Below, piece by piece: positions 9,196 through 19,598 of a stretch of 43,345 nucleotides of DNA; the first letter of the stretch is position 1, and every line of letters begins with the position of its first letter. Source of the stretch: Shackletoniella antarctica (GTDB lineage: Bacteria > Cyanobacteriota > Cyanobacteriia > Phormidesmidales > Phormidesmidaceae); assembly GCA_003241845.1 (NCBI GenBank), contig QBMN01000009.1, positions 1-43,345 on the forward strand. Reading direction: 5' to 3'. The notes below the pieces were generated by a model, which ran no database searches, was not told the origin of the DNA, and saw nothing but the letters and a program-made list of their open reading frames with translations. The translations under genes and the position numbers were made by a program.

Positions 9196-9979
9196 AGCGA
9201 AGGGATCTCTGTTGGCGGCACGCCGCCGGGGCTAGCAGCATTGGGGCCAGCAGCATTGGGGCCAGCGGCATTGGAGCTGGCAGCCTTGGGGCCAACAGCA
9301 TTGGGGTCAGCGAGCACCGTTGGGGCATCAGGGGCGGCGGCGGGCAGGCCGTGATCTTTGGCCCAGCTCTGGCGGTAGAGCAGCTCTAGCTCGCTGCCTG
9401 CCTGGCGAAACATCTTGGCCTGGCCAAACACAAACCCTTGAAACAGACGGTAAAAGGCCATGGCGATGATGGCGATGATCAAGCCAGCGGCGGTGCTGAT
9501 CAGCGCCTCGCGAATGCCTAAGGAGGTGCCCGCTGCGGCATCGCTGCTGCCCAGGTCGCTCAGGCGCAGCGACCCCAGGGAGTTAATCAGACCCAGTACC
9601 GTACCCAGCAGACCCAGCTGGGGGGCCAGGCCAATCACCGCTTCGAGAATTTTGTCGCCCCGGCTCATGGTCAGCAGCTCTTCGTTGGCCGAGGTCTCTA
9701 GGGCCAGGCGAAACACCTCGGGATCGGGCGATCGCAGCTTCAGCGGGGCCGATAAAAAGCGCCCCATGGGCAGCACTGCCGATCTCTGGGCGATGTCGGC
9801 GGCGGCTCCCCAGTCGCGGCGGGCGGCCTCTAGCACCCGCCCAGACACCTCGCGTTCGCGGGTTAAAATCCGCGACCAAAACCAGATGCGCTCCAAAATG
9901 GTGCCCACGGCCAAGATCGAAAGTAGAAGCAGCGGCCACATGGCGATGCCACCACTGGCAAATAGCTCGGGTATGTTCA
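9192..9979 (-). CDS. MotA/TolQ/ExbB proton channel family protein
   Basis: VNIPELFASGGIAMWPLLLLSILAVGTILERIWF ... LGLLGTVLGLINSL ... ALISTAAGLIIAIIAMAFY; probable GTG start at 9979. Confidence 0.88.
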
Positions 9980-10114
9980 CGGGAGTCCTCCTGTCACCAC
10001 CGGGTCTGGCTGTCAGCGTTAGACAAGCAGCTCGGCTCCGGCAAAGCATAACAATTGTAGTGATTTTGGGGACGCTTCAACATTGCTGGGGCAATTCTGT
10101 TGTCTGGCACATGT

Positions 10115-11302
10115 CTAGCGCACGGCGATCATCGCGTCCAAAATCAGATCTGCCGTGCGCTGGCAGACCCCGGCTGGGCCTAGCTCTGCCCGCATCTTGG
10201 CGTAGCCCGCCCGCATCGTCTGCCGGGCCGATTCATTTTGCAGCAGATTTAGGGCGGCGGCGGCGATCGCCTCAGGGGTGGCCTGCCACTGCAAAAACTC
10301 CGGCACCACCGCCTGGTTGACCACCAAATTCACCGGCGACACAAAGGGCGCGTCAAACTTCAGCAGGTAGTAGCCAATGCGGGCGCTGACGGGGTTAATC
10401 CGGTAAGCCACCACCTGGGGCACATCCATCAGGGCAATTTCGAGGTTGGCAGTGCCCGACTTGGTGATGGCCACATCGGCGGCGGCGATCGCCGCCGGAC
10501 TGCCCTCCGCAACTACCCGTCCGTGCAGGCCATACTCAGACAGCCCCCGCTCAAAGCTGGCCGCCAGGGTCGGAATCGACACCGGCAGCAAAAAGGTCAC
10601 CCCAGGGCAATGGGCCTGGATGATTTGGGCCGCTTGCAGCAGCACCGGCAGCAGATACTTCACCTCCTGCTGACGAGAGGCGGGCAGCAGAGTGACGACG
10701 GTAGCCTCTGGCTCAAGACCCAACTGCTGGCGGGCGGCGGCCTGGTCGGCGGGGCCGGGGTAGCGGTCTACCAGGGGGTGGCCCACCCAGGTGGCGTCGG
10801 CCCCGTAGCCTTGGTAGTAGTCGGCCTCGGCTTTGAAGATCGACAGCATGCGATCGCAGCACTGCACCAGCTTGCGTGTGTCATTCTCAGAATATGACCA
10901 CACCCACTGCTGGGGCGCAATATAGTAGATCACCGGCACCTGCGGGTGCTGGGTTTTGAGATACTTGCCCATGGCCAGATTGGGGCTCATATAGTCGATC
11001 AGCACCGCCACATCGGGGGGCTGATCGTCGATCGCCCCCTTGGCCACCTTTTGCAGCCGCAGCGTAGGCAGCAGGTAGGGCAGCGCCTCAAATATGCCCA
11101 CCGAGCCAATGCCCGTGGTCTCGCCCACCAGGGTAGCCCCGGCCTGGGCCATGCGCGGGCCACCGAGGGCGGTAATGTCGAGGGTCAAGCTGCGATCGCG
11201 AGCGCCCCGGTTCAGCGCCTCAATTAGCAGCGCCCCCTGCAAATCGCCCGACACCTCGCCCGTGCTAATAAAAACCCGCCGTATATCCCCGGCCTGCGTC
11301 AT
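10115..11302 (-). CDS. lpxB: Lipid-A-disaccharide synthase
   Basis: VFISTGEVSGDLQGALLI, LIDYMSPNLAMGKYL, YYIAPQQWVWS, LLPASRQQEV, KSGTANLEIAL. Confidence 0.93.
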   Translation of the reverse strand: MTQAGDIRRVFISTGEVSGDLQGALLIEALNRGARDRSLTLDITALGGPRMAQAGATLVGETTGIGSVGIFEALPYLLPTLRLQKVAKGAIDDQPPDVAVLIDYMSPNLAMGKYLKTQHPQVPVIYYIAPQQWVWSYSENDTRKLVQCCDRMLSIFKAEADYYQGYGADATWVGHPLVDRYPGPADQAAARQQLGLEPEATVVTLLPASRQQEVKYLLPVLLQAAQIIQAHCPGVTFLLPVSIPTLAASFERGLSEYGLHGRVVAEGSPAAIAAADVAITKSGTANLEIALMDVPQVVAYRINPVSARIGYYLLKFDAPFVSPVNLVVNQAVVPEFLQWQATPEAIAAAALNLLQNESARQTMRAGYAKMRAELGPAGVCQRTADLILDAMIAVR

Positions 11303-11320
11303 GCTTGACCTCGCCCTGGG

Positions 11321-12193
11321 CTACTCATCATCGCTGTGCTTAGTCCACCGTCGCCCCGGCGTTAGCCCCCGGCGCTCCGGCTGCTGAGCCGCCCGCAAAA
11401 AGTCGCTAAAGTGACGCACCAGGTCGTTGCTGCCGCCCTGGGTGAGCTTGGCCACCGCGTCGCTAAACGACTCGCCCGAGCGATATACCTGGCGGTAGGC
11501 CTGTTTCAGCTCCCGATAGACCTGGGGGTCAGCGGTCAGCCCCGCCCGCTGTAGGCCCACCTGGTTCAGGCCTCGCACCTGGGCCGGGTTACCGTTGACC
11601 AGGGTAAAGGGCGGCACATCGCGATCAATCCGGCTGAGGCCGCCGATCATCACCAGGCGGCCAATGTGCACAAACTGGTGCACCCCCACTATGCCGCTGA
11701 TCCGCGCCCCCGCCTCTACATAGACATGCCCCGCCAGGGCCACCGAGTTGGCAATAATCACCTGGTCTTCCACCACGCAGTTGTGGGCCACGTGGGAATA
11801 GGCCATCAGCAAACAGCTGTTGCCCACCAAGGTCACCCCGCCCGCATCGGTGGCCCGGTTGATGGTGACATACTCCCGAATCAGGTTGTTGTCGCCGATC
11901 TCGACTCGGCTCATTGACCCGTCGTACTTCAGATCCTGCGACTCTAGCCCAATGCAGGCCCCCGGAAAAATCCGGTTTTGCGCCCCAATAGTAGTCTGGC
12001 CATCGACCACCACGTGGGCACCGATCTCTGTACCGGGGCCAATGGTGACCTGCTCACCGATCACCGCGTAGGGGCCAACCTTTACCGTCGGGTGCAGCTC
12101 CGCGCCAGCGTGAATCACTGCCGTGGGATGAATCAGGGTAGTCAACGGCCCGCCTCCAGAACCCAGGGTTTGCAACATAGACACATGCTCCAC
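11321..12193 (-). CDS. lpxA: Acyl-ACP-UDP-N-acetylglucosamine O-acyltransferase
   Basis: Hexapeptide repeats; IHPTAVIHAGAELHPTVKVGPYAVIGEQVTIG, RVEIGDNNLIREYVTINRAT, GNPAQVRGLNQVGLQRAG. Confidence 0.94.
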   Translation of the reverse strand: MEHVSMLQTLGSGGGPLTTLIHPTAVIHAGAELHPTVKVGPYAVIGEQVTIGPGTEIGAHVVVDGQTTIGAQNRIFPGACIGLESQDLKYDGSMSRVEIGDNNLIREYVTINRATDAGGVTLVGNSCLLMAYSHVAHNCVVEDQVIIANSVALAGHVYVEAGARISGIVGVHQFVHIGRLVMIGGLSRIDRDVPPFTLVNGNPAQVRGLNQVGLQRAGLTADPQVYRELKQAYRQVYRSGESFSDAVAKLTQGGSNDLVRHFSDFLRAAQQPERRGLTPGRRWTKHSDDE

Positions 12194-12724
12194 CTATTTT
12201 TCCGGAGGAGTAAAATCGACCACCGAAAACATCAGATTGCCCTCACAGGCCAGCTGACCGTCTACCTCGGCCCGGCCGTGCATTTTGCCAAACCGCAGCC
12301 GTTTGAGCGCCAGCAGCTCGACGGTGATAATGAGCTGATCTCCGGGCACCACCGGACGCCGAAACCGCACCTTGTCGATACCGGCAAATACGCACAGGCC
12401 TTTGACATTGGGAATTTGCGACAGCACTATGCCGCCCACCTGGGCCATGGCCTCTATGATCAGCACCCCCGGCATAATTGGCCGCCCAGGAAAGTGACCC
12501 TGAAAGTGGGGTTCATTAAAGGAAACGTTCTTCAGCCCCGTGGCCTGCTTAGACGGCACATAGTCGATGATCCGGTCGACCAGGGCGAAGGGATAGCGGT
12601 GGGGCATCAGCGCATAGATTTCTTCGGCGCTGAATTCAGTTTTGGTGGGCGCCGATAGCACCGGCTCTGCCGCAGCAGAGTCAAGGGCAGAAGTCGCAGA
12701 ACTAGGAGAAGTTACGTCAATCAC
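12194..12724 (-). CDS. fabZ: 3-hydroxyacyl-ACP dehydratase
   Basis: [50 protein letters not shown]. Confidence 0.95.
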   Translation of the reverse strand: MIDVTSPSSATSALDSAAAEPVLSAPTKTEFSAEEIYALMPHRYPFALVDRIIDYVPSKQATGLKNVSFNEPHFQGHFPGRPIMPGVLIIEAMAQVGGIVLSQIPNVKGLCVFAGIDKVRFRRPVVPGDQLIITVELLALKRLRFGKMHGRAEVDGQLACEGNLMFSVVDFTPPEK

Positions 12725-12833
12725 GATAGGTGGTTTAGGGGTCTACGTTGGCCGCCAGGGCAAGCGCTGGGCAGAGTAAAGGCGCCACGGCAGCAGCACA
12801 GCAGCAAAAATTATGTCTAGCTTGATTTTGCCA

Positions 12834-13745
12834 CTAGAGGGTACCGTCGCCATAGGTCAAAGCTGAAACCAGGGCGATCGCCAGCTCGCCATGCAGGCGG
12901 TGGCTAGCCTTGTAGGCTACCACGTGGGCGATCGGCAGGCCGCCCAGTAGGCTGAGATCGCCGATTAGATCCAGCATTTTGTGGCGGGCGGGTTCATTGG
13001 CAAACCGCAGGGGCGGGTTGAGCCAGCCCTCGTCACCACAGACCAGGGCATTGTCTAGACTGCCACCCTGGATCAACCCGCTGGCCCGCAGTTGCTCAAC
13101 CTGGTGGGCTAACCCAAAGGTGCGGGCCGGGGCCACAACCGTGGCAAAGCCTTCGGGGCCAAAGGGCGCAACAGCGGGCGACCAGCTAAACCACTGGTTG
13201 CCAATGGCCGCTGCCTCAAAATCAATGCCGTAGGTAAACCGAGCCTCTGGGGCCGGAAACGCGGCCACAAAAGCATCGCTATGATGCACCGACACGGGGC
13301 GGCTGAGGTGGGCCACGGGCCGGGCTGCCCCCTGCTCGCGACGACCGGCCTGGCCAATGGCCTCGACCCAGCCCAAAGCCGATCCATCCAGCAGCGGCAC
13401 CTCTGGGCCGGTAATCTCAATGCACACATTGTCGATGCCCAACCCCACCAGGGCGGCGAGCAAATGCTCGACGGTGCGCACCGAGGCCTCACCCTGGCGC
13501 AGCTCAGTAGAGAGCAGGGTCGGGTTGACCGCCTTCAGGGTGGCGGGTACGACCGGCCGCCCTGGCAGATCAGTGCGCACAAAGTAGCGCCCCTTTCCCG
13601 GTTCCGCCGGGTGCAGAAGCACCGCCGTTGTAGCTCCAGAATGTAGACCGACCCCCTGCCGCTCCACGGTGCTGGCCAGGGTCGTTTGTGCGGTGGTCTT
13701 ACCCCAGCCCGCCAGCCTGGTGGGTTCTATGCCTGCCTGCACCAT
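12834..13745 (-). CDS. lpxC: UDP-3-O-acyl-N-acetylglucosamine deacetylase
   Basis: [89 protein letters not shown]. Confidence 0.95.
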   Translation of the reverse strand: MVQAGIEPTRLAGWGKTTAQTTLASTVERQGVGLHSGATTAVLLHPAEPGKGRYFVRTDLPGRPVVPATLKAVNPTLLSTELRQGEASVRTVEHLLAALVGLGIDNVCIEITGPEVPLLDGSALGWVEAIGQAGRREQGAARPVAHLSRPVSVHHSDAFVAAFPAPEARFTYGIDFEAAAIGNQWFSWSPAVAPFGPEGFATVVAPARTFGLAHQVEQLRASGLIQGGSLDNALVCGDEGWLNPPLRFANEPARHKMLDLIGDLSLLGGLPIAHVVAYKASHRLHGELAIALVSALTYGDGTL

Positions 13746-16111
13746 TAGAATCGCTCCCCAAAGCCGAAGTGAATGCGGCCCTGCCCCTGATCGTTAAAGC
13801 CGTAGTCAACCCGCAGGGGGCCAAGGGGGGTCGACAACCGCACCCCGGCCCCGTAGCCGATGCCGCTGCCGGGTTTACCCCGCGAGGGGCCAGGGGCACC
13901 GGGTACGGCATTGCCGCTGCCCAGGTCACTACCGACATCTAGAAACAGCGCTCCGCCCAAGAACGAAAACAGCGGAAAGCGGTATTCAGCGGTGAGCTGG
14001 GCGTAGCTGCGACCGCTGCCCACCTCGCCTTCGTCGTAGCCGCGAATGGAGTTGGTGCCCCCCAAGGCGAAGGCCTCATAGGGGGGCACATCGCCCACAA
14101 TGGTGCCTGCCTGGACGTTTAGGGCCAGCGCCTGAGGCCCCTCGGCAAAGTTCAGCAGGCTTAGGGGAATGTAGTAGCTGTAGCTACCCCGCAGCCGATT
14201 CATGAAAATGCTGCCCCGGCCCAGGGGGATGGACTGCTCGGTGTTTAGGCGCAGAATGCTGCCGCTGGTGGGGTTAAAAGCATTGTTGCGGCGATCGAGG
14301 GTGGCGCTAATGGGGAAGGTCAACAGATCATCGACCCCGTTGGCGCTGGCGGTCAGGGGGTTGCCAGCGGCATCGACTGCGTTCAGCCGCCCGCCAAAAT
14401 CGCGGGCCGACACGTTCTGGTATAGGGCACCCACGGCCACCGTTAAGCCGTTGCCCAGGGGGCGGCTAAAGGTAATGCCGCTGCCAACGCGGCGGATGCG
14501 TACCTGGTCACCGTTAGGCAGATCGATGGGGTTAGGGCCATCCTCAAAGTTGAGGTTGTTGGCCAGGCGGGCAAAGGCCGTAGCGGTATAGGAGGTGCGG
14601 TTGGGGTCGCCCGCGATCCAGGGGTCGGTAAAGGCCAGGTCAAACAGAATATCGCGGGTGCTGAGCTGAGCCTCGGCGCTAAATTTTTGGTTGTTGCCGC
14701 CGAAGTTGTCTTGGCGAAAGCTGACGGTACCAAACAGGTCGCCGGTGAAGTTGAAGCCTAGACCCGCTGCCACAGACCCGGTGTTGCGCTCTGATACGTT
14801 GACGATCACCGACACCTTGCGAGGGTCGTCGGGGGCAGGCTCTAGCCCCGGAACCACGTCCTCAAAAATGCCTAGCCCAAATACCCGCTGAAAGTCTTGC
14901 TCAATGCGAGCCTGGTTAAACACATCGCCGGGCTGGGTTTCAAACTCGCGGGTGATGATAAAAGGCCGGGTGCGGCCCTGTACCGGGTTGCCGTCGTCAT
15001 CCACAGCCTGGCCCAAATCGTTGATGTAGCGCACCTCGATGGTTTCAATCACCCCTTCGGCCACATCTAAGGTGACCACGCCCTGGAGCGACACCTGGGG
15101 CGCGGCCACAACCTGAGCCAGCACAAAGCCCTGGTCCTGGTACCACTGGTTGAGTTCTAAAATGCCCTCTTGAAAGTCAATGAGGTTGATGATCTGGCCC
15201 TTTTGATCATCGAAAATGTCGTCGATCACCGTTTGGGGCAGCACCTCGTTGCCCTGCACCCGCACGTCGGTGAGCACCGGGTTAGGCTGCACTAAGAAGG
15301 TAACGCGCACTCCCAGATCGGTATCTTCGGGCTGGGCATCGACATCGGCAAAGAAGCCGGTGGCAAAAATACTGTTGATGTCTTGCTGCAGCTGGGTGCG
15401 CGTGGTGGTGCGCCCGGCCTGGGTTTCAATCACGCTGTAGATCAGGTTTTCGAGGGCGGGATCGAGTTCGCCCTGGCTGGGCTGCACCTGCACCTCGGCC
15501 ACCAGCACCCGAGGTTCTTCGGCTTCAGCGGCTTCGGGATCAGCTTCAGGATCAGCAGCTTCAGGGTCAACGGTCTCAGGGCCAGCTTCTTCTACCGGGC
15601 TAGCAGGAGTTTCTGGGGCTGGCTGGGGCTGGCTGCGGCGCTGTACGGCTCCGTCGAGAATACGCTGGGCTTCTTCTGGGGTGATCTCGCGCTGGGTGCT
15701 GGGGGTCTGGCTGAGCTGAGTACCCTGGGCCTCGGCAGCAGGCCAGAGAGACGACGACAGAGCCGCCGAGGAGGGCGATACGGTCGGAGACTCTGGCCCA
15801 TTTTCTACAATAGAACCCTCGGCAGCGCGATAGTTGTCGACAGCGCCCTGGAGGGTTTCGGCCACCGGACTGGGCACAGTCTCGGGCTGCACCTGACCAA
15901 AATCGAGGCTGGTGGATTCATCGTCAGCCTCACTGAGGTCTGACGCAAATTGGGAGGCAGAGTTAAGGCCGTAGTCGGAGCTGGCAGTGGAGCCAGATTC
16001 TGCCGAGCTAGGGTCTGCTGGAAGGTCTGGATTCGCCTGGGCTGGAGCAGCAGCTAGCCCCACCAAGCCGGAGGTGGCCAGAACCGCTAAAAATTTAGGA
16101 GATACCCGCAT
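13745..16111 (-). CDS. Omp85/BamA family outer membrane assembly protein with POTRA domains
   Basis: Signal peptide, acidic/Pro-rich linker, POTRA repeats, C-terminal beta-barrel ([31 protein letters not shown] ... FGFGERF). Confidence 0.93.
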   Translation of the reverse strand: MRVSPKFLAVLATSGLVGLAAAPAQANPDLPADPSSAESGSTASSDYGLNSASQFASDLSEADDESTSLDFGQVQPETVPSPVAETLQGAVDNYRAAEGSIVENGPESPTVSPSSAALSSSLWPAAEAQGTQLSQTPSTQREITPEEAQRILDGAVQRRSQPQPAPETPASPVEEAGPETVDPEAADPEADPEAAEAEEPRVLVAEVQVQPSQGELDPALENLIYSVIETQAGRTTTRTQLQQDINSIFATGFFADVDAQPEDTDLGVRVTFLVQPNPVLTDVRVQGNEVLPQTVIDDIFDDQKGQIINLIDFQEGILELNQWYQDQGFVLAQVVAAPQVSLQGVVTLDVAEGVIETIEVRYINDLGQAVDDDGNPVQGRTRPFIITREFETQPGDVFNQARIEQDFQRVFGLGIFEDVVPGLEPAPDDPRKVSVIVNVSERNTGSVAAGLGFNFTGDLFGTVSFRQDNFGGNNQKFSAEAQLSTRDILFDLAFTDPWIAGDPNRTSYTATAFARLANNLNFEDGPNPIDLPNGDQVRIRRVGSGITFSRPLGNGLTVAVGALYQNVSARDFGGRLNAVDAAGNPLTASANGVDDLLTFPISATLDRRNNAFNPTSGSILRLNTEQSIPLGRGSIFMNRLRGSYSYYIPLSLLNFAEGPQALALNVQAGTIVGDVPPYEAFALGGTNSIRGYDEGEVGSGRSYAQLTAEYRFPLFSFLGGALFLDVGSDLGSGNAVPGAPGPSRGKPGSGIGYGAGVRLSTPLGPLRVDYGFNDQGQGRIHFGFGERF

Positions 16112-16251
16112 CTAAATCACACCTGCTAAACACGTCCACACACCAGTCAAGGGCCTACTTTCCAGACTCAGAGCTGGAAGTTGCCCTGGGGCGGGCCGAT
16201 GCCCCCACAATCGCCCCCTACAATCGCAAGAATTCTACCGCATTGATGGTG

Positions 16252-17043
16252 CTAATTCTTGGTCGATTGTGCCGCTACCTTTTCTAGCACCCGCTGGTAG
16301 GCGGCTTCGACCTGGCCGAGATCTTGCCGGAAGCGATCTTTGTCGAGCACTCGCTGGGTCTCGTCGTCGGTGGATTGATCCCACAGACGGCAGGTGTCGG
16401 GGCTGATTTCGTCGCCCAGCAAAATCTGCTGCTGGGCATCGAGGCCAAACTCGAGCTTGAAATCGACCAGGGTAATGGCGCAGCCCATGAAGAACTTGGT
16501 TAGGACCTGATTGATGTTGAGGGCAAGACGGCGCAGGGTGTCGATCTGTTCCTCGGGGGCGATCGCCATGGCGCGAATGCGATCGCCCGTCAGCAGCGGG
16601 TCGCCCAGGTCGTCGTTTTTGTAGTAGAACTCGACTAGGGCAGGCTCTAGGCGCTGGCCCAGGGGCAGGCCGGTCTGCTGGCACAGGCTGCCCGCCGCCA
16701 GGTTGCGTACCACCACTTCTAGGGGAATGATCTGGAGGGCCTTGACCCGCATGGTGCGATCGCCCGTAGTCTCTATCCAGTGGGTCTCAATCCCTGCCGC
16801 CTCTAGCCGCTGAAACAAATAGGTAGAGATAGCGCAGTTGATCTGCCCCTTACCCTCAATCTGGCCTTTTTTTTGGGCGTTAAAGGCGGTGGCGTCGTCT
16901 TTAAAATAGGTGAGCAGCACTGCCGGGTCGTCGGTGGCGTAGATGATTTTGGCTTTGCCTTCATAGAGCTTTTCGCCGGAAGTATTCTCGCCGGAAGTAT
17001 TCTCGCCGGAAGTGTCTTCGCCGGAAGTGTCAGCGGCAACCAT
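16252..17043 (-). CDS. purC: Phosphoribosylaminoimidazole-succinocarboxamide (SAICAR) synthase with repeat-extended N terminus
   Basis: KLYEGKAKIIYATDDPAVLLTYFKDDATAFNAQKKGQIEGKGQINC...; N-terminal TSGED/TSGEN repeats before KLYEGK. Confidence 0.95.
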   Translation of the reverse strand: MVAADTSGEDTSGENTSGENTSGEKLYEGKAKIIYATDDPAVLLTYFKDDATAFNAQKKGQIEGKGQINCAISTYLFQRLEAAGIETHWIETTGDRTMRVKALQIIPLEVVVRNLAAGSLCQQTGLPLGQRLEPALVEFYYKNDDLGDPLLTGDRIRAMAIAPEEQIDTLRRLALNINQVLTKFFMGCAITLVDFKLEFGLDAQQQILLGDEISPDTCRLWDQSTDDETQRVLDKDRFRQDLGQVEAAYQRVLEKVAAQSTKN

Positions 17044-17155
17044 AGTGGTGGGGCGGTAGCGGGGACATCCCATAGTAGCGCCCTCAGATGCTTTGTGGAT
17101 GGGCCGGGGGGCCGGTCGTTAGATGAACTTGCCCCTTGGGCTACGGCCTAAACCG

Positions 17156-17266
17156 CCCAGGAGTGAACTCCTGGGCTCATAGCGAAAGTCCGCTTCAGCG
17201 GACTGAGGCGCCCGCCCCAGTCCCACTGGTGGGACTTCTGCTTTGAGCTTGGGACTTTAGTCCCAA
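17156..17266. repeat. REP-like multi-hairpin element upstream of dapL
   Basis: Four hairpins: CCCAGGAG/CTCCTGGG (17156-17175), AGTCCGC/GCGGACT (17187-17204), AGTCCCA/TGGGACT (17219-17236), TTGGGACT/AGTCCCAA (17249-17266). Confidence 0.8.
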
Positions 17267-17356
17267 TGCTCCGTCCGTTTGCACCCTGGGGCACCCAATG
17301 GTTCACCGTCCCGCTGTACTCTAAATGAAGTAACTGTAACCATCGCGCAACGCCCC

Positions 17357-18592
17357 ATGGCCACCATTAACGACAACTACCTCAAGCTCAAAGCGGGCTA
17401 CCTATTCCCTGAAATTGCTCGCCGGGTGAGCGCCTTTGCCGAGGCCAACCCCGACGCCCCGATCATCAAGCTGGGCATTGGCGATGTCACCGAGCCGCTG
17501 CCCGAGGCCTGCCGCACCGCTATGGTCAAAGCAGTGGAGGATATGGGCGATCGCGCCTCCTTCAAAGGCTACGGCCCCGAGCAGGGCTACGGCTGGCTGC
17601 GGGAGACAATTGCCCAGCACGACTTCCACAGCCGGGGCTGCGACGTTGACGCCAGCGAAATTTTTATCTCCGACGGCTCTAAGTGCGACTGCGGCAACAT
17701 TCTCGATATTTTTGGCAGCAACAACTCCATCGCCGTCACCGACCCGGTCTACCCCGTCTACGTCGACACCAACGTGATGGCGGGCCACACCGGCCCCGCT
17801 GACGACAGCGGCAAATACGGCGGCCTCACCTACCTGCCCATCAGCGCCGAAAATGCCTTCACCGCCAGCATTCCCCACGAAAAAGTCGATCTGATCTACC
17901 TGTGCTTCCCGAATAACCCCACCGGGGCGGTGGCCAGCAAAGAGCACCTGCAAGCCTGGGTTCACTACGCCCGCGCCCACGGCTCGATCATTCTGTTTGA
18001 TGCCGCCTACGAAGCCTTCATCACCGACCCGGCCATTCCCCACTCGATCTATGAGATCGAAGGGGCGCGGGAGTGCGCGATCGAGTTTCGCTCATTCTCT
18101 AAAAATGCGGGCTTTACCGGCACCCGCTGCGCCCTCACCGTGGTGCCTAAATCCCTGATGGGCAAAGCGGCTGACGGCACTGAAGTGGCGCTGCACGGGC
18201 TGTGGAATCGTCGCCAATCGACCAAGTTCAACGGTGTGTCATACATCGTGCAGCGCGGCGCTGAAGCGGTCTATTCTGCCGAGGGTCAGGCCCAAACCCG
18301 CGCCCTGATCGACTTTTATATGGAAAACGCCCGCATTATCTGCGAACAGCTCACCGCCGCTGGCATCACCGTCTACGGCGGCGTCAACGCCCCCTACGTC
18401 TGGGTCAAAACCCCCAACGGCCTCAGCAGCTGGGACTTTTTTGACAAGCTGCTGCACAGCTGCCACGTGGTGGGCACCCCCGGCTCGGGCTTTGGGGCCG
18501 CAGGCGAAGGCTACTTCCGCATTTCGGCCTTTAACAGCCGCGACAGTGTGAATGAGGCCATGCGCCGCGTCACCGAAAAGTTTCGGGCTTAG
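17357..18592 (+). CDS. dapL: LL-diaminopimelate aminotransferase
   Basis: [72 protein letters not shown]. Confidence 0.93.
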   Translation: MATINDNYLKLKAGYLFPEIARRVSAFAEANPDAPIIKLGIGDVTEPLPEACRTAMVKAVEDMGDRASFKGYGPEQGYGWLRETIAQHDFHSRGCDVDASEIFISDGSKCDCGNILDIFGSNNSIAVTDPVYPVYVDTNVMAGHTGPADDSGKYGGLTYLPISAENAFTASIPHEKVDLIYLCFPNNPTGAVASKEHLQAWVHYARAHGSIILFDAAYEAFITDPAIPHSIYEIEGARECAIEFRSFSKNAGFTGTRCALTVVPKSLMGKAADGTEVALHGLWNRRQSTKFNGVSYIVQRGAEAVYSAEGQAQTRALIDFYMENARIICEQLTAAGITVYGGVNAPYVWVKTPNGLSSWDFFDKLLHSCHVVGTPGSGFGAAGEGYFRISAFNSRDSVNEAMRRVTEKFRA

Positions 18593-18605
18593 GAAGCCAC
18601 AACCA

Positions 18606-18833
18606 CCAGGGAGTAAACTCCCTGGCTCATAGCAGAAGTCTGCTAAAGCAGAATGTCACTGAATTAAGGCTGGTGGGCAGTGCCCACCCTACGGCAGACC
18701 AAGGCTTCTGGCGATCTGCGAGGGTTAATTTCAGCTTATGTCAGTGCCATTCTGCTAAAGCAGACTGTGGTACCCAGCCAACAATCCTCTTCAGAGGATT
18801 TCTGCTTTGAGCCTTGGACTTCTAGTCCTAGGC
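18606..18833. repeat. Diverged second copy of the REP-like element downstream of dapL, interrupted by an internal inverted-repeat segment
   Basis: CCAGGGAG/CTCCCTGG, TCTGC/GCAGA, AATCCTC/GAGGATT, GCCTTGGACT/AGTCCTAGGC; shares GGCTCATAGC and TTCTGCTTTGAGC with the 17156-17266 element; internal GGTGGGCAGTGCCCACC hairpin. Confidence 0.75.
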
Positions 18834-18882
18834 TTGGCTAAAAGTCCCCATAGCGCCCCTCACCTTTTATCAAAGAATTGCC

Positions 18883-19530
18883 ATGCTCACCATCGCGCTG
18901 CCCAAGGGCGGCATGCTCAAAGACAGCATTCAGCTGCTCCAGGCCGTCGGCCTCGACTTCAGCCTGTTCTTAGACAGCGCCAACCGACAGCTGCAAATTA
19001 CTGAGCCTACGGGCCGGGCCACCGGGCTGCTGGTGCGCGCCCAGGATGTGCCTGTATATGTAGAGTACGGCCAGGCGCAGCTGGGTATGGTCGGCTACGA
19101 TGTGCTGCGCGAGAAAAAGCCCGCCGTGGCCCACCTGGTAGATCTGGGCTTCGGTGGCTGCCGCCTGTCGGTGGCGGTCAAGACCACTAGCCCCTATCGA
19201 TCGGCCCTAGACCTGCCCGCCCACAGCCGAGTGGCGTCTAAGTACGTCAACAGCGCCCGCGACTACTTTCAAAGCCTAGATTTGCCGGTAGAGATTGTGC
19301 CCCTCTACGGCTCGGTAGAGCTAGGGCCGATTACGGGGATGTCGGAGGCGATCGTCGATCTGGTCTCGACCGGCAAAACCCTCAAAGAAAACAACCTGAT
19401 GGAGTTGGAGGTGCTCTACCACAGCAGCGCCCGGCTGATTGCCCACCCCCTCAGCTACCGGGTCAACCCCTACAATTTAAAGGCCTTGATTGATCAGGTG
19501 CGCGAGCAGACCGAAGCAATTGCGGCGTAG
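18883..19530 (+). CDS. hisG: ATP phosphoribosyltransferase (short form)
   Basis: [75 protein letters not shown]. Confidence 0.95.
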   Translation: MLTIALPKGGMLKDSIQLLQAVGLDFSLFLDSANRQLQITEPTGRATGLLVRAQDVPVYVEYGQAQLGMVGYDVLREKKPAVAHLVDLGFGGCRLSVAVKTTSPYRSALDLPAHSRVASKYVNSARDYFQSLDLPVEIVPLYGSVELGPITGMSEAIVDLVSTGKTLKENNLMELEVLYHSSARLIAHPLSYRVNPYNLKALIDQVREQTEAIAA

Positions 19531-19598
19531 GTAGTTGGTCGCATTTGGGTGCCACAGCGACTTAGTTGCAGCTGACCGCTGCTAAACCCTAGTGAAAT

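Noticed and set aside
9460-10320. 286-aa plus-strand ORF
   Set aside because: Antisense to the ExbB-like gene and the lpxB end; Arg/Ser/Pro-rich composition typical of a high-GC shadow ORF.
11978-12658. 226-aa plus-strand ORF
   Set aside because: Antisense to lpxA and fabZ, which have strong family motifs.
17402-18043. 213-aa minus-strand ORF
   Set aside because: Antisense to dapL; Gly/Val-rich shadow composition.
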